Below, in pieces: positions 1 through 8,891 of a stretch of DNA of 34,686 nucleotides; the first letter of the stretch is position 1, and each line of letters starts with the position of its first letter. Source of the DNA: an uncultured Ilumatobacter sp. (lineage in GTDB: Bacteria > Actinomycetota > Acidimicrobiia > Acidimicrobiales > Ilumatobacteraceae); NCBI GenBank assembly GCA_937905835.1, contig CALCXK010000063.1:1-34686 (forward strand). Direction: 5' to 3'. Both the position numbers and the translations under genes were made by a program. The notes beneath the pieces are model-generated. The model was not told the origin of the DNA. It made no database searches and saw only the letters and a list, made by a program, of their open reading frames with translations.

Positions 1-546
1 GGCGAGGCCGGACGAAATGACGTCGGTCAATGCGTCGGTGAACTCGGGGACTTCGAGCGCGTGATCGTTGTACGAAAAGACCATGCGGCCCCCGGTTGCG
101 AGCGCTTCAAGCGACAGGCGAAGCAGTGAAGCGGGGGCTGCCCCGATACCGATGACGCCGACCGCCGCAATGGCGTCGTAGGTGCCGCCAGCGAATGGGA
201 ACGGATCGTCGATGTCGGTGACCCAGGTGTGGCGATATATGCCGGCCGCTCGGGCGACGTCGAGCATCTCTGTGTTCACATCCGTGCCAGCGAGATCGGT
301 GAACCCGGCTGCAGCGAGTGCAGCTCCGGACAATCCGGTTCCGCACCCGATGTCGAGAACGGCGGCGTCTGGCGAACCGAAGCGCCGGAGCGCCTCGGCG
401 CAGCGCCTCGGTGTCTGGTACCCCTGGCGAGTGAGTTCATCGTCGTAGCTCGCGGCCCACTGCGTGTAGTAGGCGTCGGTGTCGGCCTGGGTGGCCAGGT
501 CGTACACATTGCGGAGGTACTCGACCCCGCCGTCGGTGCCGTTCAT
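1..546 (-). CDS. Class I SAM-dependent methyltransferase, 3' end cut by window edge
   Basis: I translated this frame by hand on the minus strand. It starts at the ATG at 546 and stays open for 182 codons to the left edge, so the C-terminus is missing. The glycine-rich SAM-binding motif VLDIGCGTG lies at about residues 63-71, preceded by YYTQWAASYDDEL, a lead-in typical of small METTL27-like (Williams-Beuren region) methyltransferases. An acidic residue in AGTDVNTEML after the next strand would bind the SAM ribose. The start lies 7 bases after the stop of the upstream DUF2237 gene, so the two are probably co-transcribed leftward. The substrate cannot be told from sequence. The gene at 10702-11331 has the same architecture and may be a distant paralogue. 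Confidence 0.85.
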   Translation of the reverse strand, partial: MNGTDGGVEYLRNVYDLATQADTDAYYTQWAASYDDELTRQGYQTPRRCAEALRRFGSPDAAVLDIGCGTGLSGAALAAAGFTDLAGTDVNTEMLDVARAAGIYRHTWVTDIDDPFPFAGGTYDAIAAVGVIGIGAAPASLLRLSLEALATGGRMVFSYNDHALEVPEFTDALTDVISSGLA

Positions 547-553
547 TGCCGGC

Positions 554-925
554 TCACGGCTCGGCGATGATGGCGTGCTGTTTGAGCTCGGCAAGATCGA
601 CGTATTCCAGCGTGCTGACGTGAGTGGACTCGAGGACGACGTCGCACGCCTGGCCGGCGTCGAAGGCTTCCTTCCAGCGCATTGCGCAGACGCACCACTG
701 GTCGCCCGGGGCCAGACCGGCGAAGCCGTATTGCGGCATCGGAGTGCTGAGGTCGTTGCCCTGCGACGCCGAGTAGGCGAGGAAGTCGGCGGTGACGCGG
801 CAACACACCGTGTGCATGCCAGGGTCGTCGCCGCGGTTCTCGCAACAGCCGTTGCGGTAGTAGCCGGTCATCGGGTCGTAGGAACACGGCATCAGATCGG
901 TACCGAGGACGTTCATCTGCTGCAT
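554..925 (-). CDS. DUF2237 family protein
   Basis: The protein opens with NVLGTDLMPCSYDPMTGYYR followed by a CCEN block. It continues through TVCCRVTADFLAYSASQGND and ends with a GDQWCVCAMRW block, the conserved pattern of DUF2237. The many conserved cysteines suggest metal binding or redox chemistry, but no function is established for the family. I place the start at the ATG at 925 (MQQMNVLG); the ATG at 916 is the alternative, and a GTG further out at 979 would add a tail foreign to the family. Length is 123 residues, about normal for the family. It is divergent from the glutamate dehydrogenase gene and leads a two-gene leftward unit with the methyltransferase. Confidence 0.85.
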   Translation of the reverse strand: MQQMNVLGTDLMPCSYDPMTGYYRNGCCENRGDDPGMHTVCCRVTADFLAYSASQGNDLSTPMPQYGFAGLAPGDQWCVCAMRWKEAFDAGQACDVVLESTHVSTLEYVDLAELKQHAIIAEP

Positions 926-926
926 C

Positions 927-946
927 TTTGGAGTCTGGCATCCAAA
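927..946. promoter_or_regulatory. Inverted repeat just upstream of the DUF2237 start
   Basis: TTTGGA and TCCAAA are perfect 6-bp inverted arms separated by 8 bases. They lie immediately before the ATG at 925, in the short divergent region in front of the glutamate dehydrogenase gene. It could be an operator or a small hairpin in the leader; short arms like these also arise by chance. Confidence 0.3.
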
Positions 947-996
947 CGCCCGCGAAACGAGTGGAGGATCTTGAAACACAGTTCCACCTGAGCAAC

Positions 997-1002
997 TACG
1001 GT
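997..1002 (+). promoter_or_regulatory. Putative -10 hexamer (TACGGT), leaderless start
   Basis: TACGGT fits TANNNT and ends 7 bases before the ATG at 1010, so transcription would begin at or next to the start codon. No Shine-Dalgarno sequence is visible. A TTGAAA at 971-976 could be the -35 box, but its 20-base spacing is long. Confidence 0.4.
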
Positions 1003-1009
1003 CGTCGGC

Positions 1010-4000
1010 ATGGGGTCATCAGCGGACAAACTCGACTCGCTCGCTGGTTGTTTCATGGCGGAATACCACCGTGGCGTTCCGATCGACGACGTCGAAGATC
1101 GTGATCTCGGCGATGTCGTGAGTGTTGCTGCGGCCCATCTTGAACTGGGCCGACGCCGCGCACCGGGCGAAACGGTGGTCAAGGCGATCTTGCCGCCGAC
1201 ACAGACCGGCGAGGCGGGAAGCGCAGTACTCCTTTTCGTCACCGACGACATTCCGTTTCTCGTCGACACGGTCCGCATGGTGCTCGATCGTCGATCCCTC
1301 GGGATCGAGCTATTAGTTCACCCAATGCTGTCGATCGTTCGAAATCGCAATGACGAATTGGTCGAGGTGATCGAGCGGGGCGCCGCTCGGCCGCTCGGGA
1401 CACAGGTGGAAGCGTGGACGCAGATCAGGCTGAACGGCTGCCATGCCGACCTTCTGTCGGACGTCGAAGACGAAGTCACGGCTGCCATTGCCGACGTGGT
1501 CCGGATCGTTGCCGACTTCCCCGAGATGCGTGAACGGCTCTTGAGTGTTGGCGCAGATGATGCGCTGGTTGCCTGGTTGGCCAATCAGCACTTCGTGCTG
1601 CTCGGTGCAGCATCGTACGAGCGGCGCGTCGACGCAGTCGGCGAGGTGAGCCTGCACTTGGCGGTCGGCTCCGAACTCGGTGAGTACCGCCCCGACACCC
1701 GGCTTGATGCAACAGCAGTCGGGCCACCGTCGAAGGCCGGCGATGTCAACGCCGAGCCCGTGGTCATTGCCCGGACGGAGGCGCTCTCGACCATCCACCG
1801 GTCGGCCCGTCTGACGAGCCTTGCGATCCGTCGGACCGCGGACGACACGGTGATCGAAGAGCGATTCATCGGCCTGCTCGGGAGTGGCGCATATCGGGAA
1901 AGCGTGTTTGCGATCCCGGTACTGCAAGACCGGGCGACCGCACTTCTCGAACTGTCCGGGGCGGCGGCGATCAGCCACACGGGCCGAGCGATCAAGAACG
2001 TGGTCGAAACGTTGCCGCGCGATGTTGTCTTCGAGCTGGGCCAGCATCAGCTGGCGAGTCTGGTGATCGACATCGTTGGCCTGCACGAACGTTCGATCGT
2101 TCGCGTCTTTGATGTTGCCGAGCCGGTGGGCTCGTTCAGCACTGTGTTTGTGTACCTACCGCAGTCTCGTTTCGTTGCGGGTCTGCAGAACGACGTCGCT
2201 GACCTTGTGGCTGAGCATTACGGCGGCGACGTGCGCGATGTCGAGACACTGGTCGGCTCGAGTTCGCTCGCCCGCATCTCGATGACGGTCCGCACGAGCG
2301 GGCCAGTCGACCTCGATCGGCTCGCCGAGATCATCGATGGTGCAACCGCATCGTGGGATGATCGGGCGCGTCTTGCGCTTGCGGCTCGGGTAGGGGCGCA
2401 GCGCGCTCGAGACGTGCTCGACCTCGTGGGTGAGGGCATCGAGCGCGATTACCGCGCCCGGGTCGAGCCGGCGTGTGCCGTCGAGGACCTGTTGCGTGTC
2501 GCCTCACTTATTGAGCGGCAAGACGAATCAGTCGCCACCTCGATGAGCCGATCGACCGACGTGACGACTGGTGGTTGGCGTTTTAAGGTGTTCCAGCGCG
2601 ACCACACTTCGACGATTGCCGAACTCGTCCCGCAGCTCGCCCACCTCGGGCTCCATGCAATCGAAGAGCACCCGAGCGAATTCGTCGTCGGCGACGACAT
2701 GGTGCGCCTGTATGACATCGGTGTTCGTCTCGATAGCGATGTCGAACCGACCGACCGACAGATTGCCGAGGTGCAGATCGGGTTCCTCGCGCTACTCCGT
2801 GGCGACGTGGAGGCCGATGGGCTGAATCGCTTGGTGCTCGCTGCGGGCGTCTCGATTCGACAGGTGGAGATACTCCGAACCTATTCCCGCTACCTCCAGC
2901 AGGCCGGCTTTCCTTTCAGCCAGAAGTACATCGAGGAAGTGCTGGTTCGGCTTGCCCCAATCGCCAGCGCACTGCTCGACCTGTTCGCCGCGCGCTTCGA
3001 CCCAGCAAGTGAGCCGAGCCCGACCGAGTCGGCAGTGGTCACCAACGCCGTACGCGCGGATGTCTTGGGACGGCTCGAGCGGGTCCCATCGCTCGATGAC
3101 GATCGCATTTGTCGCGCCGTGCTGGTGCTGATCGACGCCACGACGCGAACGAATGCCTATCGCCCTCGCCCGGGAGGTGCACTCGCCGAAGAGATTGCTG
3201 TCAAACTCGATGCAGCGTCGGTCGGATTCCTGCCTGAGCCCCGCCCGATGTTTGAAATCTTCGTGTGTTCGCCGCGCGTCGAAGGTGTCCATCTCCGTGC
3301 CGGTGCGGTGTCGCGAGGTGGCCTCCGTTGGAGTGACCGTCGCGAAGATTTCCGTACCGAGGTGCTCGGGCTGGTGAAAGCCCAGATGGTCAAGAACGCA
3401 GTGATCGTTCCGGTCGGGGCGAAGGGCGGTTTCGTTGTCAAGCAGGGCACCGCACCGCCGTCCGACCGCGATGCAATCCGTGCCGAAGGAGTGGATCGGT
3501 ATCAACGCTTCATCCGGTCGTTGCTCGACGTCACCGACAACCTCGTTGCAGGGGGTGGCGGCAAGACGATCGTCGTGCACCCGCCGGCCTGTGTTATCTA
3601 CGACGACGATGACCCGTACCTCGTTGTCGCAGCGGACAAGGGAACGGCGACGTTCAGCGATATCGCCAACGAGGTGGCCGATGACTACGGCTTCTGGCTC
3701 GGTGATGCGTTCGCATCCGGTGGCAGTAACGGCTACGACCACAAGGTGATGGGCATCACGGCGCGCGGCGCTTGGGAGAGCGTGCGGCGCCATGCACGGG
3801 TGATGGGCAAAGACGTCGAGACCGACACGCTCACCGCTGTCGGCATCGGCGACATGTCGGGTGATGTGTTCGGCAACGGCATGTTGTTGTCGACGCACCT
3901 CAAACTCGTCGCGGCGTTCGACCATCGCGACGTCTTCCTTGACCCCACCCCGAATGCTGCGGTTTCCTTCGCCGAACGGCAGCGGCTGTTCGACCTGCCG

Positions 4001-5725
4001 CGCTCCAGTTGGGCCGACTACGACACGGGGCTCATCTCGCAGGGCGGTGGGGTGTACCCCCGATCGCTCAAGTCGATTCCGATTTCGAACCAGGTGCGCG
4101 TAGCGCTCGGCCTGGGCGAGGGGATCACCGAACTGGCTCCGAACGCGCTGCTGTCCGCCATCCTCCGAGCGCCTGTTGAGCTGTTATGGAACGGCGGCAT
4201 CGGGACCTACGTCAAGGCGAGCACCGAGTCGCACGAGTCGGTTGGCGATCGGGCGAACGATGCAATCCGAATTGATGGCGCGGATCTGCGCTGCAGCATC
4301 GTCGGTGAAGGTGGCAACCTGGGGCTCACTCAGCTCGGTCGGGTCGAGTACGCAATGGCCGGCGGCTTGATCTACACCGATGCCATCGATAACTCCGCTG
4401 GTGTCGACTGCAGCGACCATGAGGTGAACATCAAGATCGCACTCGCCAGCCTCGTCGCCAGTGGTGAGCTCTCTGACGTCGATCGGAACGCCGTACTCGA
4501 AGAGATGACCGACGAGGTCGCTGAATTGGTGCTCGACGACAACCGTGCACAAACGCTCGCGTTGATGATTGCTCGCACACAGTCGTTGTCGATGGTCAAC
4601 GTGCACGCCCGCTACCTCGATGCCCTCGAGGAGGAGGGACACCTCAACCGGGCACTTGAGGCGCTTCCCAATGACAAGCAGATGGCAGAACGTCAGGGTG
4701 CAGGCAGTGGGCTTCGTGCTCCTGAGTTCGCGGTCCTGATTGCGTCGACAAAGAATGCTGACATAGCGCAGGTCGTCGCGAGCGATCTCCCCGACGAGGC
4801 GGTCCTCGAAGCCGACCTCTTCGAGTACTTTCCCCGTCCGCTGGGCGAGCGGTTCCCCGAGGCCATCCGGACGCATCGGCTCCGTCGGGAGATCATTGCC
4901 ACCGGCCTGGTCAACAATATGGTCAATCTCGCAGGCATCTCGTTCGATCACAGAATGACCGAGCAGTCTGGCGCATCGGTTGCCGATGTCGCCCGAGCAT
5001 TTGTTGCATCCCGGAACACTGTTGGCTTCACCGACCTGTGGCAGGAGGTCGACTCACTCGGAAGTTCGATCGACCTCGACGTGCAGATCGCACTCTTCTT
5101 AGACGTCCGGCGCATGGCCGAACGCACCACGACGTGGCTGCTGCGACGGCGTCACGCACCCATCGACATCGCTGCAGTGATCGATACTTTTTCGGCCGGC
5201 TTCGCCTTCCTGAGCGAGTCGCTCGACGACGTGGTCGGTGGCCGTGTGGCCAACGAGATCCGGTCTGTCCGTGACGAACGGATCGCAGCACGCGTCCCAC
5301 CCGAACTGGCAGCCCGGTCGGCGCGCTGGCCGTGGCTGCACACGAGCTTCGATGTCATCGAGATCGCCCACGCCGAGTCGTGCAACGTGGCCGATGCTGG
5401 GACGGCGTACTGGTCGGTTTTCGAATCGTTCGACGTCGGCTGGCTGTGGGATGGCATTGGTGCGTTGCCGCGCTCTGATCGCTGGCAGACGCAGGCCCGC
5501 TCGTCGCTCCGTGACGACCTGATGACGGTCCTTGCAGACCTCACAGCACACGTGATCCGTACGGCCGACGGCTCGCCAGCGGCCTGGATCGAGGCCAATC
5601 GTTCGGCCTACACCCGGATGGTCGACATGGAGACCGAGATTCGGCGGGCCGAATCATTCGATCTCACGACGCTGTCGGTCGCACTCCGCCAACTGCGCAA
5701 CCTCACGGTCAACGCAACGCGCTGA
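1010..5725 (+). CDS. gdh: Large NAD-dependent glutamate dehydrogenase (Bac_GDH type)
   Basis: It catalyses oxidative deamination of glutamate to 2-oxoglutarate and ammonia with NAD+, a catabolic cytoplasmic enzyme that works as a large oligomer. At 1571 residues it has the usual length of the 180-kDa bacterial GDH family. The N-terminal half carries regulatory ACT-like regions. The catalytic core begins near residue 760 with AGAVSRGGLRWSDRREDF and then the lysine-rich block GLVKAQMVKNAVIVPVGAKG (about residues 787-806), where the substrate-binding and catalytic lysines lie. A second conserved block, GEGGNLGLTQLGRVEYA, sits near residue 1100, followed by DNSAGVDCSDHEVNIK. The ATG at 1010 is chosen because a TANNNT hexamer stands 7 bases upstream and nothing earlier is in frame nearby. 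The gene appears to be monocistronic. Confidence 0.95.
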   Translation: MGSSADKLDSLAGCFMAEYHRGVPIDDVEDRDLGDVVSVAAAHLELGRRRAPGETVVKAILPPTQTGEAGSAVLLFVTDDIPFLVDTVRMVLDRRSLGIELLVHPMLSIVRNRNDELVEVIERGAARPLGTQVEAWTQIRLNGCHADLLSDVEDEVTAAIADVVRIVADFPEMRERLLSVGADDALVAWLANQHFVLLGAASYERRVDAVGEVSLHLAVGSELGEYRPDTRLDATAVGPPSKAGDVNAEPVVIARTEALSTIHRSARLTSLAIRRTADDTVIEERFIGLLGSGAYRESVFAIPVLQDRATALLELSGAAAISHTGRAIKNVVETLPRDVVFELGQHQLASLVIDIVGLHERSIVRVFDVAEPVGSFSTVFVYLPQSRFVAGLQNDVADLVAEHYGGDVRDVETLVGSSSLARISMTVRTSGPVDLDRLAEIIDGATASWDDRARLALAARVGAQRARDVLDLVGEGIERDYRARVEPACAVEDLLRVASLIERQDESVATSMSRSTDVTTGGWRFKVFQRDHTSTIAELVPQLAHLGLHAIEEHPSEFVVGDDMVRLYDIGVRLDSDVEPTDRQIAEVQIGFLALLRGDVEADGLNRLVLAAGVSIRQVEILRTYSRYLQQAGFPFSQKYIEEVLVRLAPIASALLDLFAARFDPASEPSPTESAVVTNAVRADVLGRLERVPSLDDDRICRAVLVLIDATTRTNAYRPRPGGALAEEIAVKLDAASVGFLPEPRPMFEIFVCSPRVEGVHLRAGAVSRGGLRWSDRREDFRTEVLGLVKAQMVKNAVIVPVGAKGGFVVKQGTAPPSDRDAIRAEGVDRYQRFIRSLLDVTDNLVAGGGGKTIVVHPPACVIYDDDDPYLVVAADKGTATFSDIANEVADDYGFWLGDAFASGGSNGYDHKVMGITARGAWESVRRHARVMGKDVETDTLTAVGIGDMSGDVFGNGMLLSTHLKLVAAFDHRDVFLDPTPNAAVSFAERQRLFDLPRSSWADYDTGLISQGGGVYPRSLKSIPISNQVRVALGLGEGITELAPNALLSAILRAPVELLWNGGIGTYVKASTESHESVGDRANDAIRIDGADLRCSIVGEGGNLGLTQLGRVEYAMAGGLIYTDAIDNSAGVDCSDHEVNIKIALASLVASGELSDVDRNAVLEEMTDEVAELVLDDNRAQTLALMIARTQSLSMVNVHARYLDALEEEGHLNRALEALPNDKQMAERQGAGSGLRAPEFAVLIASTKNADIAQVVASDLPDEAVLEADLFEYFPRPLGERFPEAIRTHRLRREIIATGLVNNMVNLAGISFDHRMTEQSGASVADVARAFVASRNTVGFTDLWQEVDSLGSSIDLDVQIALFLDVRRMAERTTTWLLRRRHAPIDIAAVIDTFSAGFAFLSESLDDVVGGRVANEIRSVRDERIAARVPPELAARSARWPWLHTSFDVIEIAHAESCNVADAGTAYWSVFESFDVGWLWDGIGALPRSDRWQTQARSSLRDDLMTVLADLTAHVIRTADGSPAAWIEANRSAYTRMVDMETEIRRAESFDLTTLSVALRQLRNLTVNATR

Positions 5726-6293
5726 ACGCGCGGGTCGAGACCGCTTGAGGGCTGACCGAATCATCAGACCCACCAACCGCTGAAGTCGACAACGAGGTCT
5801 GTTGCCGTCGGGGAATAGACGCAGAACGACTGGGTTGAGTCGAGCGCCACGATGGCGTTGTTGTCAAGGGCCACCACGGGTCCGTTGCTTCGGTTGCGGG
5901 CGCCGAGCCGGTCGAAGAGAATCGAGAGATCGTCTTGGGTCTGTGTTGCGCCCGGGTGGACCATTGGGTTTGTGACGCGGTGTATCCGGCGCCCATGATC
6001 GGTGCCCAGCTGGTTCCGGCGGCGTCTGCGTGGCCCTGGAAGTAGTCGGCCGATCCAACCCCGTCGTGACGTCCACGTTGAAGGGAGCGAATGACAAAGC
6101 CGCACCAATCGAGCACATCGTCACGCGCTTCCGGAGGGCTCACGCAGGTATCGACTGAAAATCCACGAAGCGAGAGGTTCGACGCTTCATCTTGATGCAG
6201 TCTTTACAGCGCCAAATCTTTGGCCAGCGATGGCGAAAGGTTGTGCAACATGGTCGATCCGCGACGGCGGCCACGGATAGCGTCGAAGACGAA
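5726..6293. other. 568-bp gap without an intact gene
   Basis: Between the glutamate dehydrogenase stop and the gltX start no complete gene is visible. The stretch contains the remnant described at 5764-6110. The part just before gltX (6111-6293) shows no recognisable protein or clear promoter. Confidence 0.6.
5764..6110 (-). pseudogene. Frameshifted remnant of a secreted zinc-metalloprotease-like protein
   Basis: Two minus-strand frames together spell one family. The first reads HDGVGSADYFQGH, then WAPIMGAGY and TQW (to about 5960). A one-base gain or two-base loss right after TQWS moves to another frame. That frame reads GATQTQDDLSILFDRLG, then ALDSTQSFCVYSPTATDLVV, and ends at a stop at 5764. 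From memory, the pattern HDG...YYQGH...WAPIMG..Y...TQWS...A..TQDDLAI marks large secreted reprolysin-like proteins of planctomycetes and some actinobacteria. The final segment resembles the short surface-protein domain ending in a D-L-V-V-D-F-S-G-W-W-like tail. The HEXXH zinc motif that should precede HDG is not found in any frame, and the region between the modules is shortened. I infer a decayed gene, not a programmed frameshift. Confidence 0.65.
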
Positions 6294-7715
6294 ATGACCT
6301 CTCACCCTCGCTTTCGATTCGCACCCTCACCGACCGGCTTCTTTCATGTCGGAGGCGCCCGGACGGCGTTGATGAACTGGGCGCTCGCCCGGCGCCTCGA
6401 AGGCACGTTCGTCCTCCGCATCGAAGACACCGACGAGGCACGTAATCAGCCTGAGTGGATTCAGGGCATCATCGATGCGCTCGCCTGGATCGGCATCGAC
6501 GAGAGCGACCCGCATTTCGAGGGTCCGCACTTCCAAAGCGCGAACGCCGAAGCGCACGTTGCAGCAGCTCACCGCCTCTTCGAGTCGGGTGCGGCGTACT
6601 ACTGCGATCTGACCGGCCAAGAGGTGCAGGACCGAGCGAAAGAGCTGGGGATTACCGGTTACGACGGGTACTCGCGAGACCGCGGGCTTGAGGCCGGGCC
6701 GGGTCGGGTATTGCGTTTCCGCGTGCCCGAAGGTCGCACGATCGTCCAAGACCTTGTGCGCGGCGACGTCGACTTCGACAACGGGACGATTGAGGACTTT
6801 GTGCTACTTCGTGGCAACGGTGCCCCGATGTTCCTGCTCGCCAACGTCGTCGACGACCTCGAGATGGCGATCAGCCACGTGGTTCGTGCAGAGGAGCATC
6901 TGCCGAACACTCCGAAGCAGCAGATGCTGTGGGATGCGCTCGGTCATGCTCCGCCCGTGTGGGCTCACGTGCCTGTACTGGTCAACGAGCAGCGCAAGAA
7001 GCTGTCGAAACGCCGTGACAAGGTGGCGCTCGAGCAGTACCGCGACGACGGCATCCTCGCCGACGCAATGGTCAACTATCTGATGACGCTCGGTTGGACG
7101 CCGCCAGGTGCCGAGGAGGCCGGCAGCGAGATTGTCACGTGGGGTCAGATCGAGGCCGACTTCGCACTCGAAGACGTCAACCTGTCGCCTGCCTTCTTCG
7201 ATGTGAAGAAGTTGACGGCGTTCAACAAGCAGTACATCAAGAACATGGATCCGGCCGAGTACCTCGCTGCCGCATCGGCGCAACTGCCGCCCGGATGGGA
7301 CCGTGAAAGCTTCGCCGCCATTGCACCTCACATCCAAGAGCGCCTCGAACGGCTGACCGATGTGCCGGGCGCCGTCGACTTCCTGTTTTGGCCCCAGGGC
7401 GACGACTCCGACCCGATCGATTACGACGAGGCGTCATGGACGAAGGCGACCGATCCAGAATGGTCCGGTCCGCTCTTGAGCGATGTCATCGATGCGTACG
7501 ACGCCCTCGCCTCGTGGGATCACGAGTCGCTGAAGGCTGCGATCGAAGAAGTGATGGTTCGCTTCGAAGTGAAGCTCGGCAAGGCGCAGACGCTGCCGCG
7601 TGTCGCAGTCACCGGTCGGACTGTCGGTCCCCCGTTGTTCGAGTCGTTCGAAGTGCTTGGTCGCGATGAAACACTTCGGCGGCTTCGTGCTGCCCTCGGC
7701 CGGCTCGGGAGCTGA
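6294..7715 (+). CDS. gltX: Glutamyl-tRNA synthetase
   Basis: It charges tRNA-Glu with glutamate in the cytoplasm; where GatCAB is used it may also mischarge tRNA-Gln. I set the start at the ATG at 6294, giving MTSHPRFRFAPSPTGFFHVG. The class I HIGH motif appears as HVGG at residues 18-21, and the KMSKS motif as KLSKR at 236-240. An upstream in-frame ATG at 6192 would add 34 residues with no counterpart in the family. The length of 473 residues is normal. A tRNA-Glu gene lies about 950 bases downstream. The next gene, ydcF-like, starts 11 bases after this stop and is probably co-transcribed. Confidence 0.95.
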   Translation: MTSHPRFRFAPSPTGFFHVGGARTALMNWALARRLEGTFVLRIEDTDEARNQPEWIQGIIDALAWIGIDESDPHFEGPHFQSANAEAHVAAAHRLFESGAAYYCDLTGQEVQDRAKELGITGYDGYSRDRGLEAGPGRVLRFRVPEGRTIVQDLVRGDVDFDNGTIEDFVLLRGNGAPMFLLANVVDDLEMAISHVVRAEEHLPNTPKQQMLWDALGHAPPVWAHVPVLVNEQRKKLSKRRDKVALEQYRDDGILADAMVNYLMTLGWTPPGAEEAGSEIVTWGQIEADFALEDVNLSPAFFDVKKLTAFNKQYIKNMDPAEYLAAASAQLPPGWDRESFAAIAPHIQERLERLTDVPGAVDFLFWPQGDDSDPIDYDEASWTKATDPEWSGPLLSDVIDAYDALASWDHESLKAAIEEVMVRFEVKLGKAQTLPRVAVTGRTVGPPLFESFEVLGRDETLRRLRAALGRLGS

Positions 7716-7725
7716 GGCGCCCAAG

Positions 7726-8412
7726 ATGCCAGGTGCGCTGACGGAGCAGCGCGATGCCGCGCCCACGAGTCCGCTCGTGCGACGTCGCACGCCAAGGCGG
7801 CGTCGGATCCTGTTTGCAGGCAGCCTGGCGATCATCCTCCTGCTCGGCTACTACCTGGTCTCGCTCTTCCAGGTGTACGCGACCGGCACCGATGATCAGG
7901 CCCGCTCGGTTGACGCCATCGTGGTGATGGGCGCAGCCCAATACGACGGTCGTCCGTCACCTCAGCTGGCATCGCGTCTCGACCACGTTGTCGAACTCTG
8001 GCCGCACGGGTTGGCAACCATCGTCGTCGTGACCGGCGGCAACCGACCGGGCGATCGGTTCACCGAAGCCGAAGCCTCTGCCACGTATCTGATCGAGCGC
8101 GGCATCCCGGAAGCATCGATTGTGCTTGAAGACCGTGGCGCCACGTCGTTCGAGTCGCTGGAGCGGGTAGCTGGACTCGTGGCGGAGGGCACTGGGAGCG
8201 ACGACAACAGCGTGCTGGTCGTCACCGACCCGTACCACTCGCTCCGCTCACGGCTCATTGCCGAGGAAGTCGGTATGACGGCGTATGTGTCGCCGACGAA
8301 CACGTCAGTCGTGACTGGCTTCCGTTCGTTGGAGCGTCATATCTGGGAAGCTGGCGGTGTTGCGATAGGGCGACTGTTGGGCTTCGGCCGGCTGAGCGAA
8401 CTCACCGACTGA
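7726..8412 (+). CDS. YdcF/DUF218 family membrane protein
   Basis: A basic N-terminus (RRRTPRRRR) is followed by one membrane helix (about residues 27-45, FAGSLAIILLLGYYLV). The remainder is a DUF218 domain containing VDAIVVMGAAQYDGRPSP and ASRLDHVVELW, then the VVVTGGNRPGDRFTEAEA block and VLVVTDPYHSLRSRL. This is the ElyC/SanA/YdcF fold, often linked to envelope processes, whose exact reaction is unsettled. The positive-inside rule puts the domain outside the membrane. The ATG at 7726 is preferred because it lies just after gltX with a GAG-containing purine stretch upstream; longer forms would overlap gltX. Length is 228 residues. Confidence 0.85.
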   Translation: MPGALTEQRDAAPTSPLVRRRTPRRRRILFAGSLAIILLLGYYLVSLFQVYATGTDDQARSVDAIVVMGAAQYDGRPSPQLASRLDHVVELWPHGLATIVVVTGGNRPGDRFTEAEASATYLIERGIPEASIVLEDRGATSFESLERVAGLVAEGTGSDDNSVLVVTDPYHSLRSRLIAEEVGMTAYVSPTNTSVVTGFRSLERHIWEAGGVAIGRLLGFGRLSELTD

Positions 8413-8523
8413 GCGGTGTCGGACGGGGGTCTTCGATATCGACGGTGGTCGGTGGAGTCGACCGCCGATATGCTCCCGTCTGCATCCTCCGGTGAGTGAA
8501 AAACGCTCGGCGGATCAGCACCC

Positions 8524-8595
8524 TGGGGTGTGGTGTAATTGGCAACACGACAGTTTCTGGTTCTGTTATTAGGGGTTCGATTCCCTTCACCCCAA
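8524..8595 (+). tRNA. tRNA-Gln (anticodon CTG)
   Basis: The acceptor arms TGGGGTG (8524-8530) and CACCCCA (8588-8594) pair fully. The D-stem GTGT/ACAC encloses AATTGGCA. The anticodon loop TTCTGGT places CTG at positions 34-36 after the invariant T33. The T-arm loop is TTCGATT. The 31/39 pair is a T-T mismatch. The discriminator base is A and no CCA is encoded. The first pair is T1-A72, a recognised bacterial tRNA-Gln feature. Confidence 0.93.
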
Positions 8596-8663
8596 CGCTT
8601 CGCTTGGCCTTTCAGGTCGAGGGAAACACTGTGCAAGGGCGATATCGTCGTCGTTCGTAACAG

Positions 8664-8739
8664 GTCCCGTTCGTCTAGAGGCCCAGGACTCCACCCTCTC
8701 AAGGTGGCGGCACGGGTTCGAATCCCGTACGGGATACCA
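8664..8739 (+). tRNA. tRNA-Glu (anticodon CTC), CCA encoded
   Basis: The acceptor arms GTCCCGT (8664-8670) and ACGGGAT (8729-8735) pair, with a G-T at the end. The D-arm GTCTAGAGGCCCAGGAC is the classic tRNA-Glu sequence. The anticodon stem CCACC/GGTGG closes the loop CTCTCAA, giving anticodon CTC. The T-arm is CACGGG TTCGAAT CCCGT. Discriminator A is followed by an encoded CCA at 8737-8739. Confidence 0.95.
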
Positions 8740-8752
8740 AAGAAACACCAGC

Positions 8753-8800
8753 TCAGAGCCACTCTTCCGAATTGAGGGAGAGTGGCTCTGACGGTTTTTT
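8753..8800 (+). terminator. Rho-independent terminator after the tRNA genes
   Basis: A perfect 13-bp stem pairs TCAGAGCCACTCT (8753-8765) with its reverse complement (8779-8791) across a 13-base loop. It is followed by CGG and a run of six T. It closes the gltX-ydcF-tRNA stretch. Confidence 0.9.
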
Positions 8801-8891
8801 CCGTCATGTCGACGGCTGAACGTGCTCGGCACTGCGCGGCTTGAGTCATGCGACTGCCTCAGTGATCAGGTCGTCGTGGGAAGATGCTGGG

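Noticed and set aside
2792..3925. A 377-codon minus-strand frame inside the glutamate dehydrogenase gene
   Set aside because: It is a shadow of the dehydrogenase's catalytic region; no domain, no start signal.
6192..6293. An N-terminal extension of gltX from an upstream ATG
   Set aside because: The extra 34 residues do not match the family, whose proteins begin directly before the RFAPSPTG segment.
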